From Angiostrongylus vasorum (lineage: Eukaryota > Nematoda > Chromadorea > Rhabditida > Metastrongylidae), in the NCBI GenBank assembly GCA_018806985.1, contig JADANN010000439.1:251001-315000 (forward strand): a DNA stretch of 64,000 nt. Reading direction: 5' to 3'. The notes under the pieces were generated by a model. That model ran no database searches. It was given only the letters and a program-made list of their open reading frames with translations, and was not told the origin of the DNA. Positions 1-12,338 of this stretch are shown here, piece by piece; position 1 is the first letter of the stretch, and the number at the start of each line of letters is the position of its first letter. The translations under genes and the position numbers were made by a program.

Positions 1-1427
1 TTTACAGGTCCCTCTGCCGACAAGGTAAAAGTTCTCTTGTTTCACCATGACAAAATTGTCATTCATTGTACAAGAGAAAACGTATCCTTACCGTTTTTCT
101 TCATTAAGTTTCTGCATTTCGACATGAAAGGAAATTGGAAAGGCTCGATTTCGTCTAACAGAACATCATGTTGATCCATCGCGGCTTTCGCGACTATCAC
201 GCTTGTGTGTAAAGTTTTAAAAATCCAAGTTCTATTCTCAACTTTCCGAGAATGCCAATTCTAAGGTAATTTGAAATTGAAAGAATATTTTATAAAAGTC
301 ATATATACTCTTAAGGTGACCCAGATCAAAGCCTCATCCATGAAACTGCAAATTTAAGTGGAGACACTATCGTCGTTTTAGAATGACCAGTTTCGTTGTG
401 TAAGAGTTAATTAACAACAAATTACATTAGAAGGCACAAACCTTGATAATATACTCTTAGGCCGTTTACGGTGGATTCTTTTACGTGGAACAAATGTTAT
501 TGTTGTTGTCAATAGTGCTTCGAAGGAGGAAAACGCACATCGGAACAACGCTAAATCCTCACGATACATCTAAATTAGAATAGTCCGTGATTTCGCTCAT
601 ATTTCTTTGACTTGAGAACTTAGCATGAAACGATGACTGTTCAGATATGAGGCACACACATTTTCGGGAACGACAAACGACGCTAAATGCAAGACTGCCA
701 GGACAGGAAGGAGAAGATCAGGTAACGTTGCTTGGCACCTGACAAAAAACATTACACTGCAGTTTGGGACCGACGAAATTATTTCAAAAAGACGGTGAAA
801 AAATACTGCTCGGAGATTTTAGTAATGCAATAAATAAACAAGAGCCGAGTGAATAACGATTCTTACAATTTAACGCTGCAATTAGTCTACATATGTACGA
901 ATGTAGAAGCATTACGTTCGTTTAAATAGCTACAGGTTGACCACAACGCTTGGCCATTAAAAAGGTTGCTGTTGCCTTTAGGAGTCACAAATTAATGAAA
1001 AAGAAGTGCCTACGATTTTCCTCTCAAAATCGCATTAATGTGCCGTTCATATGGTGCAACAATTGGTCCTCATGAACCTCTACAGTCGCATTTTTAAAAA
1101 TTAAAACATCTCAATATTTTGGGATAGAAAATAGTCACTTCTTGCTCAGCATGAGCAGAAAATGATCAACCCTACCCAAATTATTCTTGCTAAATATACG
1201 GAAATATATCAAAACGCACTTGTTCGTCCATATTGATATAAGTTGTGCACAGAGTAGTACTAGAACAAGGTGATGCGCAATAGAGATTATGGTTGGGGTA
1301 GCAATCAGCAGCAGCGTCGGCAACTGAAGAAGGTCCAGGTCAGCATCCTAAAAAATCTCGTCAACCCAAACATATGTCAAGGCAACATATTTTCCGCAAA
1401 AATGTACTACAACTTAGCTAAAACCGT

Positions 1428-1430
<3 letters not shown>
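1..1430. other. Intergenic, nothing recognised
   Basis: AT-rich sequence with only short open frames and no splice-consistent exon, recognisable protein or known repeat. It ends at an (AT)n tract. Confidence 0.5.

Positions 1431-1497
<67 letters not shown>
1431..1497. repeat. (AT)n microsatellite
   Basis: Nearly uninterrupted alternating T and A. Open frames crossing it encode only Tyr-Ile runs and are not genes. Confidence 0.9.
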
Positions 1498-1499
<2 letters not shown>

Positions 1500-1660
1500 T
1501 GTATTATATATGTGTATATGTGCTGCTGTGTGTACATGTGCTATGCGTGTGTTGAATAACAAAGCCCGCAATTGCTGAAAAAGAAAACGAGACCTATAAA
1601 GGATAGAAGAATAAAGCTCTCGGAGCTGATCAATTCCTGGGCGATGCTACATTTATATAA

Positions 1661-1670
1661 CCTTTCTGGG

Positions 1671-1746
<76 letters not shown>

Positions 1747-1756
1747 CCCAGAAAGG
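1661..1756. repeat. 96-bp perfect palindrome with (TA)37 core
   Basis: The left arm CCTTTCTGGGT at 1661-1671 and the right arm ACCCAGAAAGG at 1746-1756 are exact reverse complements. The 74 bases between them are pure alternating TA, so the whole interval is self-complementary. Symmetry stops at both ends. It could extrude as a cruciform. A degraded RTE endonuclease fragment begins directly after it. Confidence 0.9.
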
Positions 1757-2020
1757 AACCCTCACGGTTGAAGATATGTGTTTAAATATAAGCATTGACA
1801 ATCTTCGTTGTCCGCGCACCCACACCAGGCTTTGATTAAAATGAGGTCGAGGCGCTCTGCACTTGGTTGGAGGAGTTCTGCAGAGAAGATCGTACCCACA
1901 CAAAGTCTTCATTAATGACTTCAAATCTGGGGTTCTACCCCGTACAGCGTCTGAAGAACTTCACAATCAGGACACTCGGACTAGAATAAAACGAACAGAG
2001 TGAGCGATTAAGCTTGTCAT
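1757..2020 (+). mobile_element. RTE LINE remnant, endonuclease fragment
   Basis: The sequence runs parallel to the endonuclease part of RTE copy A near 17411-17670, sharing segments such as GACAATCTTCGTTGTCCGCG and CAGAGAAGATCGTACC. All frames contain stops. Only a piece of the AP-type endonuclease remains. Confidence 0.65.
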
Positions 2021-2199
2021 GGAGACCGAGACCATCCATTTTAACAAACGAGAGGATTCAAGAAACCCTTCTCTCAACACCACATGTGGAGGTATTCCAC
2101 ATAGCTTTACATGGTTTAGGAATGTTTCTGTTTGAGGTAAAAAAAAACCCAATGTTATGCGGTGAGGCCACACGTGACTACAAAACAATTCTCCTTCCC

Positions 2200-2545
2200 A
2201 GTCACTTTTGGAATTCTGAAATTTATGCAAAACGCTTCAGGAGGTTTGCATGCTGATATTTTAGATACCTGTGCTGACAGTGGCTCTTATTTCGAAATCT
2301 TCTCCAATGCGCATTTGTGGTCTATGCGTCCCTAATGGAGTGCTTCGTCCGACTTCAGGTTTCCGATCAAGGTGCTCTTTTATACGGATACAGAGCGATC
2401 TACCCGTTTCACCAATGTATTGCTCCCCAAACGCTTTACAAGAGACCAAGCACACCATACCGGAGCTCAGGCAATCACCATCTTTACGGTTAGGAGTAAT
2501 TATGCGATTTTGCGCTTTACATAGACGGTCTTATAAGTTTTAATT
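2200..2545 (-). mobile_element. Penelope-like element fragment, GIY-YIG endonuclease
   Basis: The minus-strand frame 2261-2458, with its upstream extension to about 2540, reads LYDRLCKAQNR, then CLSSGMVCLVSC, EQYIGETGR, RIKEHLD and TPLGTHR. These are the zinc-knuckle-like and GIY-YIG segments of the Penelope C-terminal endonuclease, matching the better preserved copy at 6516-7086. No RT part is attached, so it is a dead fragment. Confidence 0.75.
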
Positions 2546-2924
2546 TTGGCATGATACAACGTCAAATTTTCATTCACCGCGTAGATGGTGACACTTTAAA
2601 ATGCAATAGCAAGCTTTGCAACGTGAACAACACAATCGACTTGCTCTGATGGTAGAAATGATAATTGCAAGAATACGATGTACCTGGTCTGTTGTAATTA
2701 GTGGGGACCAATATGTCTCTGCGTCATTATAAAAGAGCAATTGAGGGGAACTTGAGCTCAAACGAAGTACTCCACTGAGCACGCATAGAACACAAAGGCG
2801 TAACAGAGAAAATTTCGAAATAAAAGTCTTGATCCTCATAAGAATGTAAAACATCAGCGCGTAAAACTCTTTAGGCGTTCTGGACTAATTCTAAATCAAA
2901 AAAGAACCACATAGAGGACTTTGA

Positions 2925-3830
2925 CTTACCAATGAAGCTATGGATATTAACGGCGCACTTAATTCAGTGCTAAAAGATCCTTCGTGAGTTACGTAACAAC
3001 TTCACAACCAAAATATCACTGCCCTACAATTTTCTACGATTTACTTTCCCTACAATTTGAATTAAGATCGACATAAAGAGGAACGGTCGACAATACGGTA
3101 GCGTTTTGCCAAAATTATTCCCATCCATGTTCGAGAATTATTCGAAAACTTGAATGGGATGATATGACAGTGAAAAATAGATGGTCGGCAACTAACATCT
3201 CTCTGTTACACCATCATGAACCACCCAGGCGCAGCGAATGTCCAGTAGTGACATGCTTGTGGAAAGATTGGTCTTCGAATAAATCTCACGAAAAGCATGT
3301 TCATGAAGAACTTGTTTCCCATGCGCCATTCACGCTCAACGGAAAAAAATGTCTCAAAATGCTCCGACTTTGTTTATGTGGGTCGAGAAGTCAGCATGAT
3401 GAATGACTTAGCTCCAGAGTTGAGCACAAATAAGGCGGCAGGATTTCACGGCCGCCATTCCACTGCCATACTTCCTGGCATAACGAAACTTAGGTGTTAC
3501 ATAAGCATGACCAAAAATCACTAAGAACTATCGAAAGCGCAGTAGAAAGCACGATTCTGGAGACATTCCTTATCACGAAAATAACATAAATGGTACGAAG
3601 TTACGACCTATGTGGACCAAAGGTTTACAGACGCCGAAATGTCAAAAAAAGTAGCACAGCGGACATATGATGCACCATAACGACAACCAGTAGCAAGGAA
3701 CCGTGTTAAGCAAGTGGATCCCAAGCGATGACAAGGCCACAGCAGGAAATCCGTCGGCCCGACAAACGCTCATAATTCGTCACAAAGGTCCTTGATGAAA
3801 AGTATGATGGTCGGTGGGTCCCTGGAGCAA
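2925..3830 (+). mobile_element. RTE LINE remnant, RT and C-terminal region
   Basis: Segments matching the RT of copies A-D appear in order: ACAACTTCACAACCAAAATA (palm region), AAATCTCACGAAAAGCATG, CCATTCACGCTCAACGG and GTCGAGAAGTCAGCATGATG, which in RTE encodes Y-V-Y-L-S-R-E-I-S. Frames are broken throughout. Confidence 0.65.
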
Positions 3831-5445
3831 ACAAGACTTACTAGCATATTGTTGTTTGCGGACAAATGAAGACATCAGTAGCAACCGCTCAAAGAATTCG
3901 GCGAATTACAAGGAAATAGATGGCACAAGTGATACCTTTTTTACACAACCCAAAATCGTATATTGTGTCAATCCTAATACCTCTTTTAGTTCATTCGTTC
4001 CCTTACATTCACGATCCACAAAGTCCCTTTATTTGCGTGGATTCAACAGCTGCTTGAGAATCTTTGACCTTCTTTGTGAATATCGCTGAATGTTATCTGG
4101 AATTTTGGGACAGCTGTGCTACGACCTTCCAAGGTTTTCACCACAGAAAGTCACCATCCCTTACGGTCCTCGAACCCACAGGGACAGAACTCTTTGTTAA
4201 AAAATGGGCATTAACTCACATTGGCCAACATGTCCTTCCCCTGTGTAAGATGATGTCAACCTAAGTCGCCGCGAATATCTTGTGTAAAAGAGATGAGAGC
4301 ATATTTTCAGCTGTTACTGGAAGAACCGATTTCTATTTATCCTCAGTATGAATAATAAACAGTATCTAGCAAACTGTCTTTGTTCAAGTTAATAGTTAAT
4401 TAGGAGATAACATGCTGACGGTGATAACATAACAGCAATGCTAAACGCCAGCCAACGTATTTCAAGAAGAAGAGGTAGTAACAACCCGACTTTAGCTTAA
4501 GAAAGGACAGTTCGTAATGCTGTAAAACGTTTGACCTAAACCATTCACTCACTTGTCACTCAGCTTACGAATCTATTGTGAGGAAACACAGACACCTGTA
4601 TAGTGTCACAGGTTGTCATATATGAGCAGTAAATTAGTACACACATACCTCTTGTAGAAAATTGAATTGTGAAAGGAACAGTAACGTGGACAATGCGAAT
4701 GTGATAAAATGCATTGTTTCCGCAATATAACCACCAGCGAAGAACCGACGCCGTCTGGTCGCCATCTACATAATACTAGTGGAAGAAGAGAATATGAAAT
4801 TGCATTATATATGAGGTGATCCAAAAGGACAAATACACAAACAGATTTAAAATTTGTATGAACATGATAGAAACATAGGACAACGATATGTACTGAGATT
4901 TAAAATTGAAAAGGAAATACTAAAACATCAAATCAATTCAGCAAATTCTGTGCTACTCATTACTGACCTTACCAGCCACATTCGCAGGCGAAGTGAAGCC
5001 ATTGCGAACAGAGTTCGCGAAAGTGTTTTTGAGTCTAAGAAGGTCCGCATGTCTCTCCCTATAAAAAATATGTAATTGAGTCAAGCCAACCATTTCAAAA
5101 GGTAATGAAATCTCTTATATAATGAGCCAATCACCTCAAAAGGTAATGAGATTTCATTTCTTTATAACAAATTAATCTTGGCTCTCCATTTCTCATAAAT
5201 TCACAGTATGATTTTCAATAAGTAGCAAACAGATCACCCAGGAACATTCTATCTCTTGCATTCAGGTCTTGTATCAATTAAAAAAACAAGAATTTCTCTG
5301 GCGATGACTGCTCAACGATTGTTCAAAAGCATACAGTAATCACTTAAAACGACCCTACAATCTCAAGAAGAAAACATATCGAATGTCACCCCTTCTAAAG
5401 GTGCAGATTAACTGGCAAAATAATTTGGATTCATGGATAGCCCAT
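3831..5445. other. Intergenic, no recognised gene
   Basis: Only short frames are present. A 73-codon frame at 4854-5075 (charged, with RRRSEAIANRVRES) is not recognised and has no splice or homology support. A short direct repeat, AAAAGGTAATGA, recurs near 5097 and 5138. Confidence 0.4.
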
Positions 5446-5722
5446 CTTCACTGGTTGTGTGGACCCCAATTCCCATCATTCTGATGTTTTGCTGGCTTAG
5501 GAGCTGTGCTTCCCTGAAGTCCCGAGGTCAGCCTAGCCAAAGTCTGCCCTAGGTCGTCACCGACCACGACAGGCAGTCGCATCCCTTGTGGATCAGAGGG
5601 AAATTTGCCACCATGCGACTTTGATACCAGGACGGTGGTGGATGCTTGTATTGGTTTACTCTTAGCTGGGATTCCTGATAGAAACGCCTGACTTCTTCTC
5701 AGCTTAGAAGACACTGATGAGA
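5446..5722. repeat. Unclassified interspersed repeat R3, copy 1
   Basis: It shares blocks with copies near 14586, 20196 and 40372: GGTCAGCCTAGCCAAAGTCTG, the GATACC...GACGGTGGTGGAT block and a block with GGTTTACTCTTAGCTGGG. No coding potential is convincing. Class is unknown. Confidence 0.6.
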
Positions 5723-5787
5723 GGTACTTCTTCTAACAGTTCCCAAGATCGACTTTCTATTAAACTCGGCATTGAATTATAAATCTG

Positions 5788-6494
5788 TTGTTCGCTTTTT
5801 TTACAGCAACCGCGAGGTTGTTATTCAGCACAACTTTACTTCCTTATATTGCAATGCCTCCGAATGACTCCGCAATGCAAGCCATCTTCGAACTTCTTGT
5901 TGAACTTTTAAGGAACAACAAATATGCATGGTTTGTCCATCCATCAGCTCATGGCTCTCTTAAACGAGTGCCTAAACTGCTCGATTTTCAGATGGTCTGG
6001 GAAATATTTCGCGCAAATAAGGGGTTGGCTATGGGACAGCGACTGTCACCAAGCCTTGCTACTGCGTTTATGTCTAAAGTAGAAGCACCCGTTCTCGATC
6101 TCCGGCCACCACTCTACTGCAGGTACATAGATGATTGTTTTGTCGTCTTCTTTACGCAGGAGGAGATGGACAAATGCTTTGAATTATTGAACGAGCAGTC
6201 TGACTACATTAAGTTCACCCGGGAGAAACCGAGAAAAAACTGGCTTCCGTTTTTAAACGTTCAAATAAACTATCAAGTAGCGATTACATAACAAAGTGGT
6301 ACCGAAAGCCAAATAACAAGAACATCCTCGTTCATTTCCTTTCTTCCCAACCTTCACACACAAAGAAGGCGCTCGTGAGAAACATGTTTCGAACAGCCAC
6401 CGCTGCATGCACAAATAGGGGACTAAAGGAAGAATCGCGCAACCTGGCTCGGAAAATAGCCATCTCTAACGGCTACGAAATAGTAACCCCATGA
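5788..6494 (+). pseudogene. Penelope reverse transcriptase, broken
   Basis: The first frame, 5788-6291, contains NKGLAMGQRLSPSLATAFM and CRYIDDCFVVF; the YIDD catalytic box lies at 6124-6135. It then has REKPRKNWLPFLNVQI, typical of Penelope RT palm and thumb. A frameshift near 6270-6290 moves the continuation (KWYRKP, HFLSSQPSHTKKALV, MFRTATAAC) into another frame up to a stop near 6494. The N-terminal half of the RT is not readable in one frame. The active-site aspartates are intact although the gene is not. Confidence 0.75.
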
Positions 6495-6515
6495 GATAAC
6501 TTTAGAAGTAAAGCG

Positions 6516-7086
6516 ATGCCCCAAAACGAGCAGTTTGGCCGAAACAAAATCCCGTTTATCTTACCCTTCATTAGCGATGAAATAAGTGTAGCGATAAAGA
6601 GATGCTTAAGAAGAGCAGATCTAGAGGAATCGGTAGCGATAGTTGAAATACCACCGCATACACTACGTCGTCAGTTAGTTCGTAACCGCCTATATGACCG
6701 TCTATGTGGAACACCAAATTGCGTAATTTGTCCTTACGGCAGAGATGGTGACAACATGAGTTCAGGTACGACATACCTGATTTCTTGTAATGATTGCGGA
6801 AACGAATATATTGGCAAAATGGGCAGATCTTTGTGTATCCGTAAAAAAGAACACCTAGATGGCAAAAGAAAATCAAGACAAGGCACGCCACTGGGCACGC
6901 ATAGGATACAAAAAACATAGCGGTGAAGATTTTGATGTAAAAGTCGCTGTCATCGCACGGGAGACTAAAACACCAACGCGCAAATTTCTCGAGGCTTTTT
7001 GGATAAATTCCAAAAATCCGAGAATGAATAGCAGGGAAGAATGCCATAAGATAACGCGTGATCCAGCCCCCGTATCTCTGGACTGA
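6516..7086 (+). pseudogene. Penelope GIY-YIG endonuclease, frameshifted
   Basis: Frame 6516-6920 reads IPFILPFISDEIS, LRRQLVRNRLYDRLCG, CVICPYGRDGD, TTYLISCNDCGNEYIG (YIG at 6807-6815), then GRSLCIRKKEH and TPLGTHR. This is the linker, CxxC segment and GIY-YIG nuclease of Penelope-like elements. A frameshift near 6898-6920 moves the C-terminal part (KHSGEDFDVKV, TRKFLEAFWINSKNPRMN) into the frame ending at 7086. The nuclease would nick DNA for target-primed reverse transcription in an intact element. Confidence 0.75.
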
Positions 7087-7281
7087 TTTTTGATGTGGGG
7101 TGGTGCAGCAATCAACAATATGCGACTCTAAGCGGCTGTTCTTCCTTGGTGGAAAAGAAATAAAAAATGGTGGGTTTTTCGAGAGGCGGGTGACCGTGCA
7201 ATTACTGTTCAAATTTTCATCTTTCTGTTTGTGTTGTTGAAGCGCTTGACCTGGTAAATTACATATTAGTGTACCCTTCTA

Positions 7282-7317
7282 GGCTCTGAAGAAGGCGATA
7301 CTGCCGTAACATCAGCT
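7282..7317 (+). ncRNA. Hammerhead-ribozyme-like motif at Penelope 3' end
   Basis: In order: GGCT, CTGAAGA, A, GGC-loop-GCC, GTAAC, ATC, AGCT. This fits stem I (GGCU with AGCU, last pair a wobble), core C3-U-G-A-N-G-A9, stem II, G12-N-A-A-C and a cleavage triplet AUC. Deviations from the hammerhead consensus are an extra A before stem II and T for A13, so activity is doubtful. Hammerheads in Penelope-like elements are established knowledge. Confidence 0.45.
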
Positions 7318-7320
7318 ACC

Positions 7321-8640
7321 GTTGTGTTGTATGTGTTATATTTGTAGGGAAGTAAAGGTGTGCTTAATAACAACCTCACGATTGCTGTAAAAGAACAACT
7401 GATGAGAGGATTCATCCTTCCACTGTGCAACGCAGCCCGACACCTTGGAACACCTCTCAGACACGATGAGGCGGTAAACCGTTGGAAAGCATGGGATTAA
7501 AAAAATTAAAAAGGCAAAGTGGCAAAAAGCGTATTGAAAAAGTAACCTTTTCTTCTTGCATTTTGTTTTGAGCAAAGAATGTACATCTTACGCATAGCGG
7601 ATATGCCTTATTTAATTTGTAGCGATAAATCTCAACTTCTTCGTTCCAGTGATTCTGAAGAAACAAAGACCCATTGCCAAAAAAGTAGCCTCAGCAATGT
7701 ATTTTTACCTTGCAACAACAAAATTATATAGAAACCAAGCATGAGTCATACATACATCATCCGACGGCTCAAACTCAGCTATACGTCTCAAAATAATTTC
7801 TTGTTGGCGGTTACAGTTGTCACAGAGGCCATTGCTACCATTACCCTCTTGAGATGCACCTGGATGAGTTGCGCTCATATTTGATGCACAGAACCTTAAA
7901 CGACATTATGAACAACATCACCGCATTAAATTTTTAAAAAACACAGGTGTTAAAAAAGAGACAAACCTAAAACCCCCCACACTAGAAATTTCTCATGAAA
8001 ACAAATCAGCCATTAAGAAGAAGTAGAACTCATGTCAAATGAAAAGTCAAAGAGACCTTGTCGGTTTCAGCGCAACCACACAGTGTTGTCCAGGTATTTT
8101 ACGGTTGTAACCTCCAGACTCATCAAACCCGTTGTACTGCTCGCAACTAGCACAGATAAACGAGTTTCGTTGTTCAAATGGTACACGCTGATCATGTTGA
8201 CAAAACCAGCAGTTCACTTTTGTGTATAAATGCTTCCTGGAAGTTCAAAAACATACTAGTGGGAATCATAACCTGTACAATAACGTTAACATATAGTATA
8301 TAAAACCATCCCTATAGCTCCAACACAACGAAAAATGGTTTAAATGAGTATGAATAGACGTTGTACGAGGTGCCAAAAATGGTTAGCAATGTTCTAATAC
8401 ATTTCTAGTCTCATTGAATTTAACCTACATAGCTAAGGATCAATATCGGCTTAGAATACATACCTTAATGATCTGTAAACAAGCGGTGTAACCATACATG
8501 CTGCAACTGCCACAATCACCTCCATCTGCAAAAGATCCCTGAAAGATCTCTGTATCACAACTAACCTCACCAAGCATTATTGAAGTTACCAAACTATGAG
8601 CGCTGCTTCATTTCACTTTGATTATTGTCATAAAAAATTA
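7321..8640. other. Intergenic, nothing recognised
   Basis: Only short frames and no homology. A small block near 7430-7480 (ACACCTTGGAACACCTCTC, GGTAAACCGTTGGAA) resembles the end of repeat R3. Confidence 0.4.
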
Positions 8641-8642
8641 AT

Positions 8643-8913
8643 AAAGAATAAACCTCTCGGCGTTGATGAATCCCTGAGGGATATGCTGAGCATTCGACTT
8701 CATTAAGCATCGTTGGAGGGGATTGAATGCATATCTGGCCTTTACAATGACTCACGGTGGCCTACCGATGTATCGAACCAGTGCTGCTATCCTCCCAGAC
8801 AAGTCTGGCACCAACCTACCGATTCCGGAGCGATGGAATGCTTGGTGAACCAAGCGTGCAGGGATCAATTCGTTTGTGTTGCAGGGCACCACCGACCACT
8901 GCGCCACACGCGA
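8643..8913 (-). repeat. SINE1 (tRNA-derived), intergenic copy
   Basis: Read on the minus strand it begins with a pol III A-box-like GGCGCAGTGGTCGGTGG, then CCTTGCATCCGT-type tRNA-like sequence and a body with AGACTTGTCTGGGAGGATAG and GGCCAGATATGCATTCAAT, ending near GCCGAGAGGTTTATTC. The same body recurs about 13 times in the window. Confidence 0.8.
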
Positions 8914-10133
8914 TTGTCATACAGAAAAAAAAGTACGTAGATGGGGCATTAACCCAATGTGTTATAGTAGTCCAATGAGATGTTTCCATAGCAGACAAGA
9001 AAGTACAACTGAGAAATACCGCAAGAGGTTGAAATAAAAGCGAAGAACAAAACTTTTATTTGAAAGACAACAGAGACAGCACTTCTCAGACCGTCAAATC
9101 CACATGATAACGATAAAGAATAAATAACAATTAAGTGTAAATAAAAGCACTATAAAGGCAAACTAGGTCGTGTAATACAAGAGAGTATAAGCAAATCAAG
9201 CACAATTGAGCACAGAAATACAACATAAGCAATGAAAGAAGAAAAATTTAACAATTGAAGAAACGAATGAAAGAAAGAACAGAGGATTAAGAGCAATATG
9301 AACTCATACATATGGTATGAGCACAGGCGAAGTAGTGGGTAGACAGTTGAGATCACCTTCTAGCTAATCCAGTGTTTCAAACAATTGTTAAAACTTCAAC
9401 AATGATTCACAATTCCCAAACGGAACCTCAGTTTCGAAAGGATTATGCAATGCGACCAGATTTGAGGACAACATAAAGGAGAAACAACCAATATGTCTAC
9501 AATCACACCAAATGAACCCGACTGACGTCCAGGTTCGAAAATTACAACTGGGAAAATTGAATGCTGACTTTAACAGAACTCTCTAATGCGAAAATGAAAG
9601 CCACTCGAATTAATCATCTCATGAAGACAATGATGAAGCAAAAACTAATCAGATCAGATAATGTAAAAACAAAGTTCCCACATATTTCAAAACGTAGATG
9701 GCACCCAAGGACTTTATTTCAGAAGGAAAACAGAATACCGCAAAAAGGAAAAAAAAAACGGTACAAAGATTTGTCTTAAAGGATGATCTTCGAAGAACAA
9801 AGAATAGTAAGTTTTAATTGTGTCGATCAAATCAGATTAAGGTTACACTTTTTCGAAAGTTGAATCTTAACGGCATGAGTCATTCCTTTCACTCCATTTC
9901 GTGGTTTGCCTAGCGAATTTTGAACAACGAACAGAGTTCAAAAATTTTGGCTGGACGGTCTCTACGGCTTGATTGCTTCACGCATCGGATATACTACTAA
10001 GATTCTTTTAGAATTTTCCTTGGCATAAAGCATTCAAACATTTATAAGACTTCTCAAATGAGGAGTATCTATCATGATTCAATGTTTAACAAAACAAGCA
10101 GCGACATCTTTCAACAACCCGTCGCAAATCAGA
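8914..10133. other. Intergenic downstream of raga-1
   Basis: No gene recognised. A basic 72-codon frame at 9561-9779 (KTMMKQKLIRSD, KGKKKRYKDLS) lacks homology or splice support. The raga-1 3' UTR must lie in the right part, but no clear AATAAA is visible near the stop. Confidence 0.4.
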
Positions 10134-12150
10134 TCATTTAGACTCTAATGCTTCAAAGTGCTTCTTTGCAGAGCGAATGTTCATAAGAGTAGCAGCGGCT
10201 GAGACGTTACCATCAGCGAGTACGACCATAATGAACGTGTTTGGAGTGAAAGCGTCAATAAACGCCGCAAAGTGACTATTGCGTACATGCATGTATTCGA
10301 ATTGTGAACCCATTTTGCTACAACTGAGTTTAAATTGTTTTATAATATTTGAAACCTTCTCGAACCGATGCATATCACGATGTTCCGTCATTTCCGCATG
10401 CGCGATGACAAGAAAAGTAGCTTTTTCAAACAGCATCACCTATAACAGTGAATACTTTCACGTCCGACTTTCTATTAACCACGGCACTGATCAAATGAAT
10501 ACTTTTTTCGTTGTGTCTCTGCTATGACTAATAGTCATAGTCGTTTTATGAGCTTTTATGAGCTTAACTTCCTTCAAATTTATATGGAAAAGTTTTATTT
10601 ACTTTAAACAGAGAAGAAATGGCTATAGAAATTATGAATATGAAGCAAAAGCCAGTATGAATCTCACTTCATCAGCATCAAGTATCGCAGCAAATTGCTT
10701 CAGCTTCTGTTCCATGATACCCACATTCGGTATTAGCTTGTATACAATTGCAGACCAAGCCTTCAAAATATTACTGATAGATTAAACTTATCAGCAAAAG
10801 GGAGTCGAAATATTAACCAACATAACTCAGAACGCACAATGCTAGATAAAAAAAGGATAAGCTCTCGGAGTTGGTCAATCCCTGAAGGATGCGCCATACA
10901 TTTGACTCCACTAAGCATCGTTGGTGATTTAATGCATATCAGGCGCCTCTATAATGACTCGCGGTGGCCTGCCGATGTATCGAGTTGGTGCTGCTATCCT
11001 CCCAGACAAGTCTAGTGCCAATTTACCGACTCCGAAGGGGTGGAAGGCTTGGCGACCTTTGGGCGCGGTGATCGATCCCGTGTGTATTGTAGGGCACCTC
11101 CGACCAATGCACTAAATGTGCCACGTACCACGTTTTCGAGAACAGCAACGCAGATCCAAACATGCACACACGAGAAAAATCCAGTCACAAGGAAAACAAC
11201 TCGTTGAAACTAACCTTGTACAAAGTTTCATCCCAGATGCTACTACGAAAGCACTGACAAACGGCGTTTGCACGATCTGCACCCGCTGCCAACTCACTAA
11301 ACTTCAGAATCAACGACGCTCGATCTTCAAATGTCTGGATAGAGCGACATTGAAATTTGAAGGAAATAGTCGACAATTTAACAACAGTTATCTGTTAGAA
11401 CTGTACCTTATCCCGATGATCGACTTCAATGAGGTCCATTTTATGTATAAGACAAAACACCTAAATATAAAATACTTCGCCAAAAAGAAAAAGGTTTCTC
11501 AGTCTTCTAACCTGAGCATTTGGAGAATTATGCAAAAGGGCTTCAAGGCAAGATTGATAATATCCAAGATCCTTTTCGAACTCTCTACTTTCGACATCAA
11601 ATACGTATATCAGTACCTGCAATACACAAAGAACTAAACGTTAAAGAAAATATTGAACTGCACAATATAAAGAAAAAAAAGATAAAGCGTTCGGCACTGA
11701 TCAACCCTTAAGCGGATGTGATGGGTGTTCCACTTTACCGAAGATCACAAAGATGATTGGAAGCATACTCGACTTATACAATGGCCTAGGGTGGCCAACC
11801 GATTCATCATGTCAGTACTGCTATCCTCCCAGACAAGTCTATGCAGAAATTTTCAGATCTTGGAGTAATAGAAACTGGTGAATTTAAAGCGCGAGATCGA
11901 ACCACTAACAGATACGGTATATGCTGCAGTGCACTGCCAATCACTACGCTACACGAGCTAAGTACGCAATATATGGTATTCAATTACCTGCACATTTTTA
12001 AAAATTTGGTCTTTCTGAGAAGTAAGATAATTGTTCATGAACGTTTCCTGGCCACCACAGTCCCATAAATGTAGAACTAGATTTCCCAGAAATCTGAAAT
12101 GAAAGAACGAAGGAGCTATTGGATGAACTAAATTCTATGCTACATATGTA

Positions 12151-12203
<53 letters not shown>

Positions 12204-12284
12204 GTAATATATACGTACGCATATATAACATCTTACATAAAAATACATAAAAGCACATATTCATACGTACATATATGTATTATA

Positions 12285-12338
<54 letters not shown>

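Larger units (their letters stand above)
5741..7320 (+). mobile_element. Penelope-like retroelement, degraded copy
   Basis: The copy carries an RT palm segment, then a linker in another frame (ITKWYRKPNNKN at about 6285-6325, ending in SNGYEIVTP before a stop near 6494), then the GIY-YIG endonuclease. Downstream of the endonuclease stop at 7086 is a hammerhead-like motif (7282-7317), as known for Penelope elements. At least two frameshifts make it non-autonomous. Sequence at 5741-5785 resembles blocks near 10450 and 27145 and may be an element end. Confidence 0.8.

Noticed and set aside
1541..1924. Open frames of Tyr-Ile repeats across the AT tracts
   Set aside because: They are translations of (AT)n microsatellites and occur on both strands wherever such tracts lie.
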